A stretch of 64,000 nucleotides of DNA from Psychrobacillus sp042944905 (lineage in GTDB: Bacteria > Bacillota > Bacilli > Bacillales_A > Planococcaceae). Made by a program: the position numbers and the translations under genes. The notes beneath the pieces are model-generated. The model made no database searches and was not told the origin of the DNA. It saw only the letters and a program-made list of their open reading frames with translations. The stretch lies in contig NZ_CP168496.1 in the NCBI RefSeq assembly GCF_042944905.1, forward strand, positions 1,116,001-1,180,000. The letters are read 5' to 3'. Below, one piece after another: positions 49,818 through 58,698 of the stretch; position 1 is the first letter of the stretch; each line of letters opens with the position of its first letter.

Positions 49818-50258
49818 ATGATTTCTGTAAGCAACAAAGACTTTTTACAAATTCCTATTGAGGATTACATCATCTCTGCGGAGAAAGTAGCTCATGTCCA
49901 ATTAGGTAATAACGCGGAGCACGCGTTGTTAGTATTAACAAAAACAGGATACTCTTCTATTCCTGTTTTGGATGTGAAATACCGACTTCAAGGATTAATA
50001 AGTACCCAACAAATAACGGATGAAATTTTAGGCTTAGAGCATATTGAATATGAAAGACTACCTTTATTAAAAGTAGATGACATAATGAAAACAGATCTAC
50101 CAGTAATTCATGTGAAAGAAAAATTTCAAAAAGGGCTAGATTTATTAGTAAATAACCCATATGTATGTGTGATAGATGATGAACGAACTTTTATAGGAAT
50201 ATTAACAAGAAGAGTTATATTAAAACAAATGAAAAAATATTTATATCAACACGAATAA
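49818..50258 (+). CDS. darB: Cyclic-di-AMP receptor DarB/CbpB (YkuL), CBS-pair protein
   Basis: Protein of 146 residues consisting of a pair of CBS domains. In B. subtilis DarB binds c-di-AMP and, when unliganded, contacts Rel and pyruvate carboxylase. The segments AEKVAHVQLGNNAEHALLVL, TGYSSIPVLDVKYRLQGLIS and GILTRRVILKQMKK match YkuL closely. I choose ATG 49818 (10 bases after AAAGGAG, same start as YkuL) over ATG 49812. The order darB-ccpC is as in B. subtilis. Confidence 0.88.
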   Translation: MISVSNKDFLQIPIEDYIISAEKVAHVQLGNNAEHALLVLTKTGYSSIPVLDVKYRLQGLISTQQITDEILGLEHIEYERLPLLKVDDIMKTDLPVIHVKEKFQKGLDLLVNNPYVCVIDDERTFIGILTRRVILKQMKKYLYQHE

Positions 50259-50277
50259 TAAGGAATATGAGGAAAGA

Positions 50278-50312
50278 AGAAGGCCTAGCACCAAAGGCTT
50301 TCTTTTTTTTGA
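50278..50312 (+). terminator. Terminator of darB
   Basis: GAAGGCCT and AGGCTTTC around a short loop, followed by a run of eight T. Confidence 0.75.
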
Positions 50313-50530
50313 AATGTGGGAAATCAATTGAAAAATAAGTAACAAAAAGATAGCGACAAATCACGTCTGTTGATTAACCACTTTTTCACATAAAATACTT
50401 GTGTATGGAAAGCATTAAAATCCTCGTTAGCATTTGTTTGTTTTCGTTTCGGACGAAGGTACAATTTCAGGGACACAGCGTTTTTTTTATTATGCGTAAT
50501 ATAGAAAGGATTTTTTATATAGTGTTTCTT

Positions 50531-50675
50531 AGTAACCGCCGGGATTTCCGCTCTAGGCGGACGCTTTCCGAGGGGGGAGCTATGAGCCAGCACCGTCGCA
50601 TGTGCGCCGCTTGTGCGGTCTCATCTGTCTCCCTGATCCCTTCGGAGTCACCGCCTGCCGCTGCAATCCAGCATA
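50531..50675 (+). repeat. GC-rich dispersed repeat, family A, copy 4
   Basis: Nearly identical to copy 1 through TTTCCGCTCTAGGCGGACGC, CCGAGGGGGGAGC, ATGAGCCAGCACCGTCGC, CCGCTTGTGC, CCCTGATCCCTTCGGAGTC and CAATCCAGCAT, with a handful of substitutions. Confidence 0.8.
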
Positions 50676-50940
50676 TTTTCTAGCTATTCAGTGTCACTAT
50701 TCACTTTTTAATCTTAACTTTACTATCTAAAGTAAAATCCAATAAATGGCTGAAGGAGACAAATCCCGTGGTGAATGCGACTCCTTTCTCTTAATAAAGC
50801 CTTAACTTTGCGTTAGATTATAAGTATCAATTGAAAATCCTCCGTATGTTTCGCATTATTTATTGGGTGATAATATCCGGGTAAGCAAAGTGGATAATTT
50901 TGCCGTTGTGTAACATTACTGAATAGTTAACAAGTCTCTT

Positions 50941-51037
50941 TTGGATTGTAGCGAAAGGGCGGCGACTCCTGTGGGATGAGTGAGACAGATGCCCCACGGA
51001 AAGCGTCCGACCTGCAGCGAAAATCCTAGCGGTAACT
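50941..51037 (-). repeat. GC-rich dispersed repeat, family A, copy 5 (internally deleted)
   Basis: On the minus strand: TTACCGCTAGGATTTTCGCTG, GGTCGGACGCTTTCCG, then directly CATCTGTCTCACTC, GGAGTCGCCGCCC and CAATCCA. The block between TTTCCG and CATCTG, about 45 bases in copy 2, is missing. Confidence 0.75.
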
Positions 51038-51227
51038 TTCTTAAGACGCATTATACAAACAATGAGGTCTTTGCTCACTTTAATAAAAGGGATGCTAGTT
51101 TATATAGATGCTGCATTGATAAAATTATGCGGTAATTTACTGGTCATCTTTGGCTAATCAACTGACCTGGAAACAAATATTAATTGACCTTTGTACTTGG
51201 AATACCTAAAAAGAAGGGAGCATAAAT

Positions 51228-52103
51228 ATGACTTCGGATTTCCTAATTATTAAAATATTGGCGGAAGAACAAAATATGCGAAAAGCAGCAGAGCGACTTT
51301 TTTTATCTCAGCCAGCTCTTTCATTACGCTTACAAACGATTGAAAAAGATTGGAACGCGAAACTTTTCTTGCGTTCACAAAAAGGGTTAACTCCTACGCC
51401 AGCTGGGGAGCTTGTGATCGAGTTTGCAAATAACCTGATTTTGCAAAAAGAAGAAGTATTAGAGAGCATTCAATCGTTAACGTCCAAAGTACATGGAACT
51501 TTAAAAATTGCCTGTGCCTCTATAGTTGGACAAAATTGGTTACCTAAAGTATTAAAGGATTTTGTACAAACGTATCCTGAAGCGAAAATTTCACTTCTTA
51601 CTGGATGGAGCTCTGAAATTGTAAAATCTCTTTATGATGGAGAAGCACATATTGGAATTGTGCGCGGACAAACGGATTGGAAGGGAACGAAAACACATCT
51701 TTTTAGAGATACACTTTACTTGGTAGATAAAGAGATGACTTCTGTCGAAGACGTGTTAACGACAGAAAAGCCGTTTATTCAATTTAAAAGTGACTCGAAC
51801 TATTATCAAGAAATTCAACAATGGTGGCAAAAACATTTTTCTACTAATCCAAAAAGACAAATAATTGTAGACCAAATCGAAACATGCAAACAAATGGCGT
51901 TAAATGGAATTGGTTATGCAATTCTTCCATCTATTACACTGAATGGTCATGAAGATGTACACAAAATACCTTTAACAAATCAAGAAGAGCAATTTGAGTT
52001 AACGAGGGATACTTGGTTAATCGGTTACGATGCAGCATTTGAACTTCCTCAAGTAGATGCGTTTGTTAAAATTGTTAATAAACACGCAAAAGAGTTTCAA
52101 TAA
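51228..52103 (+). CDS. ccpC: LysR-family regulator CcpC
   Basis: LysR-type regulator of 291 residues. CcpC represses the TCA genes citB and citZ in B. subtilis, responding to citrate. The N-terminal helix-turn-helix reads ILAEEQNMRKAAERLFLSQPALSLRLQTIE, and specific stretches such as SLLTGWSSEIVKSLYDG and IVDQIETCKQMALNGIGYAILPS match CcpC well. The ATG follows GAAGGGAGC. Gene order darB-ccpC is conserved. Confidence 0.92.
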   Translation: MTSDFLIIKILAEEQNMRKAAERLFLSQPALSLRLQTIEKDWNAKLFLRSQKGLTPTPAGELVIEFANNLILQKEEVLESIQSLTSKVHGTLKIACASIVGQNWLPKVLKDFVQTYPEAKISLLTGWSSEIVKSLYDGEAHIGIVRGQTDWKGTKTHLFRDTLYLVDKEMTSVEDVLTTEKPFIQFKSDSNYYQEIQQWWQKHFSTNPKRQIIVDQIETCKQMALNGIGYAILPSITLNGHEDVHKIPLTNQEEQFELTRDTWLIGYDAAFELPQVDAFVKIVNKHAKEFQ

Positions 52104-52172
52104 CCATTATAGAAAGGAACTTCCAATTGAAATTAACGTACTAATACATATAAAGATAAGGGAGGACTATAT

Positions 52173-54575
52173 ATGTTTATCCGAAAGTTTTCGTTGTTTT
52201 TAACAGCACTATTAATATACTTCACATTATTACCGACAATTGATGCTCTAGCAGCTCCTAACTTGCAAGTAAAAGCAACGGCAGGCTTTAATGGCAAAGC
52301 TAAATATGGGGAAGGGCTGCCAATCACGATTACTGTGGAAAATAAAGGGGATGCTTTTTCGGGGGATATCGTGCTCGATATTTCGGAGTCATATAATCTC
52401 GGAAATGCACAAGCAATCCCTTTTGAAATTGGAGCAGGAGAGACAAAGACAATTCAAATAGCTGCATCGGGATTGACCGAAGACTATATGTATCAAGGGT
52501 CGAATGTCCAGTTAATCCACTTTTACCAAGGTGGATGGAAAAAAGGAAAATCAATCGATTATCAAGGAACCAAAAATTTGAGAGCAAGTTTTCTTGACCC
52601 AGCTACTATTTTTTACTTTACATTAACAAATAGTGCAGATCGATTAAAAGTTCTTAGTCAAATTAAACAAAAGAATCAAGTAAATGCTGAAGTAGTCCAC
52701 GTAGCTCAACTGAGTAATTTTACATTACCTAGTGAAGCAAAAGCATGGCAAATGGCTGATTACATAATAATCGATGAATTTGTTCTGGCAGATTTAGCAG
52801 AGAAACAACAGCAAGCACTTCTTGATTATGTGAGTATGGGGGGAGTTATTGTAATTGGGGCTTCTGATAATACAACTGCAGAACTTGGAAAGCTTGGAGA
52901 GTTTTTACCGCTGACACTACAAACAGGGACTCAATCGTTAGATCCAAAAAAAGTTAGTGCTTTTACTGCGAAAAATTTATTATCAAATGATTTAAAAGTC
53001 TATAATGCTTCGTTGAACGAAGGTGCTACACAAATATTTGGTCTAGATGGAACGATATTAGCTGCAAAGAAACAAATAGGTAGTGGTACGATCATCCAAA
53101 CAACGTTTTCACTTGGGGATGAACCTTTAGCAAAAGACCCAGTATATGGCGACTTGCTATCTACTATTCTGCAGTATGTTAAAGTGCAAAATCCTTCAAA
53201 TATGTATGGATACAATGGAAAAGATCAACTGGTGTATGAATTAGGAAATACAAATTCCTTATTCAATTCGTTTAAAGTATCAACACCATTAATGATTGGT
53301 ATTGTTGTAGTTTATATGATTTTAGTTGGGCCATTATTGTATTTCGTATTGAAAAGAAAAGACAAACGAGAATATGCATGGGGTATAATTCCGCTAACAG
53401 CTATTATTGCATCAGCTGCAATATTCGGCTACGGGGCTAAGGATCGTATTGCACGCCCACAAGTTCAGCAATCTTCGTTTCTATATGTCAATGAAGATAA
53501 AAGTTTGAATGGTTATTATGTAGAATCACTTTTAAGTAACAAAAGTGGAGAGTTTTCTTTTGAAGCACCTACATCTACTGCAATGGTTGCTCAAAGAAAT
53601 ATGAATTCGTTCACTGGGCAATCACCTAATTTACATGAAAAAGTCATTCTAGAAAAGCATGCAACAAATAATGTGTTAAATTTTAGAGATGTAGGTTACT
53701 GGTCTGTATCCTCTTTTTTAGGAGATGCACATCTTCAAGATATAGGGAATTTTGCAGTAAATCTTCGTGTAGAAGCAAGTAAAGTAATTGGAACAGTTCA
53801 AAATGATTTTCCTTTCGCTCTAAAAGACGTATCCATATGGTCGGGTAGTAAATTGATTAAACTAGGAGATCTTCAACCTGGGGGAAAAATAGAAGTGAAT
53901 AAAGAATTGGGCTCTGTCATGTTAACGCCTACTTCTAATCCATATATAAATCGAAATTATGGTATGCCTGTCACAAATCTAGACGATTTAATCGATCAAA
54001 GAAAACAATCGTTATTTTCTTCTAGCCAAATGTTTAGCCAACTAGGAACTAGCCCGGCGGTAACTGCATTTTCAGAAGATAATATAATCCCAATTGAATT
54101 GAAAAATAAAAAAGTAGAAATGTCTGCACTTCATTTAATCATTCAACCATTTAAAGCAGAGACCACTTTTGCAGGTGATTTTGTACTACCGGCAACTACG
54201 TTTACAGTGAATGTACAAACCGACTCTTATGGAAAGTATATGCAACCAGTTGAAAATAGTAATTTAGAGTGGAATTTAGAAGATGGAGAATATAATGTAT
54301 ATTGGAAAATTCCTGATACAATTCCTACAGATAAGGTAATATGGACTCAATTACAAATAGCGAATACAGATCTTAGTTCGCATACAATCGACATTTGGAA
54401 TATTGCAACACAAGCGTTCGAAGAAATAGATGTAAGTCGTTATACATTAACTGAAAATATTGGGGACTATATTAATGATACAGGAGAAATATATTACAAA
54501 TTGCGTAAAAAGTCTGTTCAAGGTGATTCCTTTACTAGACTTCCAGAGATTCGTTTAAAAGGGGAGGTTAAATAA
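52173..54575 (+). CDS. Exported membrane protein heading the second MoxR operon
   Basis: Protein of 800 residues. A signal peptide (about 1-28, cleavage near DALAAP) is followed by an extracytoplasmic beta-sandwich (about 32-120, with YGEGLPITITVENKGDAFSG), then an alpha/beta domain resembling the glutamine-amidotransferase fold without visible catalytic Cys (about 150-330, ADYIIIDEFVLADL and MGGVIVIGASDN). Two membrane helices lie near 371-393 and 400-420, and the C-terminal 370 residues are beta-rich. I do not recognise a named family. Its stop overlaps the ABC ATPase start, so it belongs to the operon; GGGAGG precedes the ATG. Confidence 0.75.
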   Translation: MFIRKFSLFLTALLIYFTLLPTIDALAAPNLQVKATAGFNGKAKYGEGLPITITVENKGDAFSGDIVLDISESYNLGNAQAIPFEIGAGETKTIQIAASGLTEDYMYQGSNVQLIHFYQGGWKKGKSIDYQGTKNLRASFLDPATIFYFTLTNSADRLKVLSQIKQKNQVNAEVVHVAQLSNFTLPSEAKAWQMADYIIIDEFVLADLAEKQQQALLDYVSMGGVIVIGASDNTTAELGKLGEFLPLTLQTGTQSLDPKKVSAFTAKNLLSNDLKVYNASLNEGATQIFGLDGTILAAKKQIGSGTIIQTTFSLGDEPLAKDPVYGDLLSTILQYVKVQNPSNMYGYNGKDQLVYELGNTNSLFNSFKVSTPLMIGIVVVYMILVGPLLYFVLKRKDKREYAWGIIPLTAIIASAAIFGYGAKDRIARPQVQQSSFLYVNEDKSLNGYYVESLLSNKSGEFSFEAPTSTAMVAQRNMNSFTGQSPNLHEKVILEKHATNNVLNFRDVGYWSVSSFLGDAHLQDIGNFAVNLRVEASKVIGTVQNDFPFALKDVSIWSGSKLIKLGDLQPGGKIEVNKELGSVMLTPTSNPYINRNYGMPVTNLDDLIDQRKQSLFSSSQMFSQLGTSPAVTAFSEDNIIPIELKNKKVEMSALHLIIQPFKAETTFAGDFVLPATTFTVNVQTDSYGKYMQPVENSNLEWNLEDGEYNVYWKIPDTIPTDKVIWTQLQIANTDLSSHTIDIWNIATQAFEEIDVSRYTLTENIGDYINDTGEIYYKLRKKSVQGDSFTRLPEIRLKGEVK

Positions 54576-55504
54576 TGATTGAGATTAAAGGATTAACGAA
54601 AAAATACGGTTCCTTTTATGCTTTGAATGATTTAAACCTCACGTTAAATGAAGGAACAGTATTTGGATTTGTTGGGGCAAATGGAGCAGGCAAGTCTACT
54701 ACATTTTCAATCTTAGCAACTCTTTTACAGCCAACTGCTGGAGATGCTTTTGTTAATGGGAAAAGTGTGAAAACGGAAGCGCATGAAGTACGCAAGCAAA
54801 TTGGCTATATGCCAGACTTTTTTGGTGTTTATGATCAATTAAAAGCAAATGAGTATTTAGATTTCTATGGTGCAAGTTATGGTTTATCGGAATCTGAAAG
54901 AGAAAATTTAATACCTCAATTATTAGAGCTTGTTAACTTAACACATAAGCGCTATGAATACGTTGATCTGTTATCACGTGGTATGAAACAACGTTTATGT
55001 TTGGCGCGTGCACTCATACATGATCCCAAAGTATTAATACTGGATGAACCTGCTTCTGGACTTGATCCTCGCGCACGAGTGGAAATGAGGGATATTTTAA
55101 GGCAATTAAAAGATATGGGGAAAACGATTTTAATCTCTTCGCATATACTGCCAGAGCTTGCAGAAATGTGCGATGAAATTGGAGTAATCGACGGCGGGAG
55201 ACTAATTGCACATGGTTCGGTTTCGGAGATTCAAGCCCAACTTGCAGGTGAAAGGCAAATTTCCGTAAAAATAAAAGGATTATTAGAACATGCAACAACA
55301 TTTTTTGAAGAAGATCCTTTTGCGTCTAAGGTAGAAATTCAGCCTGATAAAAATAGTATTACTTTCAATTATCGTGGTACGGAAGACGATCAAATTAACT
55401 TATTGAAGAAAGCTTTGGAGCATAACTTAAGGGTTATTTCTTTCTCAGAAGCAGAAACCAACCTTGAAGATGTCTTTATGGAAATTACGAGAGGGGCGAA
55501 ATAA
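54575..55504 (+). CDS. ABC transporter ATP-binding protein (second MoxR operon)
   Basis: ABC ATPase of 309 residues. Walker A GANGAGKST (34-42), signature LSRGMKQRL (from 133), Walker B LILDEP with D157-E158, and the switch His in SSHILPE are all present, so it should hydrolyse ATP. The C-terminal extension of about 90 residues is typical of ABC-2 type exporters such as those for drugs, lipids or gliding-like systems. It overlaps the preceding stop by one base and precedes its permease by one base. Confidence 0.93.
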   Translation: MIEIKGLTKKYGSFYALNDLNLTLNEGTVFGFVGANGAGKSTTFSILATLLQPTAGDAFVNGKSVKTEAHEVRKQIGYMPDFFGVYDQLKANEYLDFYGASYGLSESERENLIPQLLELVNLTHKRYEYVDLLSRGMKQRLCLARALIHDPKVLILDEPASGLDPRARVEMRDILRQLKDMGKTILISSHILPELAEMCDEIGVIDGGRLIAHGSVSEIQAQLAGERQISVKIKGLLEHATTFFEEDPFASKVEIQPDKNSITFNYRGTEDDQINLLKKALEHNLRVISFSEAETNLEDVFMEITRGAK

Positions 55505-55505
55505 A

Positions 55506-56348
55506 ATGAAACCATCCTTTTCAAATCCGGTATTAAAAAAAGAGATTAAATTACGCTTTCGTTCGCTTAAAAGCTTTACTGGGATTCTTTTTTATTTAAT
55601 TGCGATGTGTATTTTTGTTTTTGGCTTTATTATGCTTACTACATCCTTTACAGGTACTGGTTATTTCCGCCCAGAACAAAGCTTTTTGATGTTTGCTATG
55701 CTGACGTATATTCAACTAGGGCTTATTCTCTTTATTACCCCAGGCTTAACGGCAGGTGCCATTAGTACGGAGCGTGAGAAACAAACATTAAACATTTTAC
55801 TAACAACGTCTCAAACTTCGTTTCAAATCATTATGGGAAAATTAACGTCGTCTATTGCATTTCTTCTTTTGTTATTAGTGGCTGGCCTACCTATTTATAG
55901 TTTAGTTTTCCTTTTTGGTGGAGTATCTCCAAGTCAGCTTGGAATCATTTTCTTATTCTTCTTTTTAACAATGCTTGCTATTGGCGGGATAGGAATTATG
56001 TATTCCACGATTATTCGTAAAACGATTGTAGCAATGATTGCAACGTATGGAACAATGATTTTCCTAACTGCTGTTACCGGTTTTATTTATCTGGTCATAA
56101 CAGGGATGAATAGTATGGTAACTGGAACACTCACTTCATCGCCAATTGGTCACTTTTTTGCAAGTATTAATCCGATAGTTTTAATGCTTACTCTTATTTC
56201 TCAAGGATCAGATAGTTTTATTAGTCAATCTACACTAGTAGACTTTCCAATTTGGGCAGGATATACGATTTTTTATGCTTGCGTAACTATATTAACTATC
56301 TTTATTGCCGTGAAAAAGCTGCGCGTTAATATGAAACGTACAAGATGA
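55506..56348 (+). CDS. ABC-2 type permease (second MoxR operon)
   Basis: Membrane protein of 280 residues with six predicted helices (first near 25-50, last near 255-275), the ABC-2 permease layout. Its N-terminal NPVLKKEIKLRFRSLKSF is the usual amphipathic entry, and TPGLTAGAISTEREKQTLNILLTT is a well-conserved coupling-helix region. It forms the transporter with the ATPase encoded before it. I use ATG 55506 rather than the frame start at 55464, which lies inside the ATPase gene. The substrate is unknown. Confidence 0.88.
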   Translation: MKPSFSNPVLKKEIKLRFRSLKSFTGILFYLIAMCIFVFGFIMLTTSFTGTGYFRPEQSFLMFAMLTYIQLGLILFITPGLTAGAISTEREKQTLNILLTTSQTSFQIIMGKLTSSIAFLLLLLVAGLPIYSLVFLFGGVSPSQLGIIFLFFFLTMLAIGGIGIMYSTIIRKTIVAMIATYGTMIFLTAVTGFIYLVITGMNSMVTGTLTSSPIGHFFASINPIVLMLTLISQGSDSFISQSTLVDFPIWAGYTIFYACVTILTIFIAVKKLRVNMKRTR

Positions 56349-56361
56349 GGAGGAATTTAAG

Positions 56362-57693
56362 ATGAGTAGTCCCCATAAGCTTATACGATTTGTTCAAAAA
56401 GCTAGGCTTAAACTTGCCATCGAGCATTACATACGAATGCTTCAAGCGGCATTGTTTGTTGGCTTTTCTTCTGCAGCGGCTATTCTACTTGTTTCTCGCT
56501 TATTTATATTTCCATACTATATCCGAACTGCAGTAATTGTTGGAGTTATAGGTTTTGTAGCAGTGTTTTTATATGCATTTTGGATAAGGCCTTCGAAAGA
56601 ATATGCTTTACAAAAGTTAGATTCCTTTTTTCCAGATAATATATTCGTAACTGCTCTATCTTTTCTTCCTGAAAAATCTGCGCTTGCAAAAGGGTTGCTA
56701 GAAAAGACAGAGCTAGAAAGCAAAGAAGCATTTGGGAAATTTAAACAACGTGAAAAACATTATTTCCAGCCTAAATGGATTTTAGGATGTGTACTTGCTT
56801 TTACTGTTGTACTTGTTTTGTCTGCATTTCCTGCAGCAACCCAATTAGAAGCGAAAGACATTGAAAAAGAACATCAAATTGTCAATGAAATGAAAAAAGA
56901 AATAGAAAAGCAAGAAAAAAAGCAATTAGCAGAGTCTATAAAGAAAGATTTGAAGGAATTAAAAGAAAAACTAAAAGAAGTAGATACGGCGGTAGAGGCA
57001 TTACGTGAAGTAGTAAAAAAGCAAAAAGAATTGGCTTTAAAAGAACAGAAACTAGAAAAAAAGAAAGAACTTTCGGAACAAGAAGGTTCCACTGATTCCT
57101 CTTTAACAGCAGAGGAACAAAAAGAATTAGCTTCGTTAGAGGAGGTAAACAATACTTTAGCGAAGAGTGCCTCTTCTATTCAAACTGCGCTAAGTAAAAT
57201 GGGCAAATCATTCCCCTTTACTGCGAGCCAGATAGCTCAAGGAAATTCGATCTCAACTAATAATGATAAAAGCAATTCGGGAAAATCGGAGGCTGGAAAA
57301 GAAGAAGAAGCTGACTCTGGTGAAAGTAAAGGGAATGGTGAAAAAGGTCAGAGCCAAGGGAAAGGTCAAGGATCAGGAAATGGCCAAGGCAAAGGGCAAG
57401 GGCAAGGGCAAGGAGCAGGTAAAGGATCTGGTGGTCGGGACTTGCTTTCCATTCCTTCAAGAATTGGAGGAACTAGTGAAACAACTGTAGATGGAGGAAA
57501 ACTTGGGGAAGGGGAAGCTGCAAGTCAACAACCTGGTGAGGTACCAGTGACTCGTGGTTCGGCTAAGCCGTATGGAGAAGTAGTGAACGAATATTCGGAT
57601 TCCTATTTAAAAAGCTCCGAGAGAATGCAGTTACCAACTGACCTACAGCGGCTCATTCAAAATTATTTTTCATCAGTTGAGAATAAGGAATAA
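56362..57693 (+). CDS. Membrane protein with coiled coil and Gly/Gln/Lys-rich linker
   Basis: Protein of 443 residues with unusual build. Three membrane helices (about 26-50, 52-71 and 139-160) are followed by a long charged coiled coil (about 165-265, EKEHQIVNEMKKEIEKQEKK onward), a low-complexity Gly/Gln/Lys/Ser stretch (about 300-358) and a short conserved-looking C-terminal helix. Similar genes occur in MoxR-VWA operons but without assigned function. GAGGAGG precedes the ATG; the next gene, MoxR, starts 12 bases later. Confidence 0.7.
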   Translation: MSSPHKLIRFVQKARLKLAIEHYIRMLQAALFVGFSSAAAILLVSRLFIFPYYIRTAVIVGVIGFVAVFLYAFWIRPSKEYALQKLDSFFPDNIFVTALSFLPEKSALAKGLLEKTELESKEAFGKFKQREKHYFQPKWILGCVLAFTVVLVLSAFPAATQLEAKDIEKEHQIVNEMKKEIEKQEKKQLAESIKKDLKELKEKLKEVDTAVEALREVVKKQKELALKEQKLEKKKELSEQEGSTDSSLTAEEQKELASLEEVNNTLAKSASSIQTALSKMGKSFPFTASQIAQGNSISTNNDKSNSGKSEAGKEEEADSGESKGNGEKGQSQGKGQGSGNGQGKGQGQGQGAGKGSGGRDLLSIPSRIGGTSETTVDGGKLGEGEAASQQPGEVPVTRGSAKPYGEVVNEYSDSYLKSSERMQLPTDLQRLIQNYFSSVENKE

Positions 57694-57705
57694 TGGAGGA
57701 AGCTT

Positions 57706-58698
57706 ATGACTTTTACAACAGAAGATTATGTCAATATGAGTAAACGTTTAGAAGAAGTTCGTATGGAAATCGGTCATTTTATCGTTGGCCAAAAAGAAGC
57801 AGTGGAGTTTTCGATCTACTGTGTTTTAGCAGATGGTCATGCTCTTCTAGAAGGTTTACCTGGTCTTGGTAAGACGATGCTTATTCGAACTATATCCGAA
57901 GTGCTTGATTTATCTTTCTCACGAATTCAATTCACTCCAGATTTAATGCCATCCGATATTACCGGAACGAGTATGATTGAACGTTTAGAAAACGGTAAAC
58001 AACAATTCACCTTTCAAAAAGGGCCTATATTTAGTCAAATGGTTTTAGCGGATGAAATAAATCGTGCAACACCGAAAACACAAAGTGCACTATTAGAAGC
58101 AATGGGAGAAAAAACGGTTACCGTGCTCGGTGAAACGAAGCAAATGGATAAACCATTCTTTGTACTTGCTACACAAAATCCAATTGAAATGGAAGGGACA
58201 TATCCATTACCAGAAGCACAAATGGACCGTTTCCTTTGCAAAATTCTCGTTTCATATCCAACAAAAGCAGAACTGATGGAAATTACAAAGCGAACGACAG
58301 GTGGACAGTCCATTGTATTAAATAAAATGATGCATTCGGAAGAAATTGTGCATGCTCAGCAAATGGTAAAAGAAGTATTAATCGCAAATGATATGTTGGA
58401 GTATGCTGTAGAAATTATTTCAGCTACGCATCCAGAAGCTTCCGCTATTCCAGAAATTGCACAATATGTTCAATATGGAAGTGGTCCTCGGGGCTTACTA
58501 AGCTTGATAAAACTTGCGAAAGCACGTGCTTTAGTTGCTGGACGCTATCATGTGTCGATTGCGGATATTAAGTCTGTTGCAAAACCTGTACTTAGACATC
58601 GTTTATTACTTAATTACGAAGGAGAAGCAGAGGGGAAAACAGCGGATGAAATGGTGGATTTAATTTTACAAACGATTAAACAAGGGCAAATCGTATGA
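57706..58698 (+). CDS. MoxR-family AAA+ ATPase (second MoxR module)
   Basis: AAA+ ATPase of 330 residues. Walker A GLPGLGKT (50-57), Walker B MVLADEINRATP, sensor 1 LATQNPIEMEGTYPLPEAQ, and C-terminal lid from about residue 235. Its sequence is distinctly different from the MoxR at 40693, so the two modules are probably not a recent duplication. It lies inside the operon and overlaps the DUF58 start, pointing to a physical partnership. Confidence 0.94.
   Translation: MTFTTEDYVNMSKRLEEVRMEIGHFIVGQKEAVEFSIYCVLADGHALLEGLPGLGKTMLIRTISEVLDLSFSRIQFTPDLMPSDITGTSMIERLENGKQQFTFQKGPIFSQMVLADEINRATPKTQSALLEAMGEKTVTVLGETKQMDKPFFVLATQNPIEMEGTYPLPEAQMDRFLCKILVSYPTKAELMEITKRTTGGQSIVLNKMMHSEEIVHAQQMVKEVLIANDMLEYAVEIISATHPEASAIPEIAQYVQYGSGPRGLLSLIKLAKARALVAGRYHVSIADIKSVAKPVLRHRLLLNYEGEAEGKTADEMVDLILQTIKQGQIV

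Larger units (their letters stand above)
50313..51227. other. Gap with second convergent repeat pair
   Basis: About 900 bases between darB and ccpC with no credible gene. Family A copies lie at 50531-50675 (plus) and 50941-51037 (minus), the same head-to-head arrangement as near 6 kb, around a 265-base AT-rich core. The promoter of ccpC must be at the right end, but I could not choose one. Confidence 0.65.

Noticed and set aside
50399..51078. Open frames between darB and ccpC (plus 50399-50683, minus 50324-50593, minus 50860-51078)
   Set aside because: They overlap family A copies 4 and 5 and have no convincing start sites or recognisable products.
52127..52154. TTGAAA-16-TATAAA before the second MoxR operon
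   Set aside because: It would start transcription at about the Shine-Dalgarno site, which makes it doubtful for a vegetative operon.
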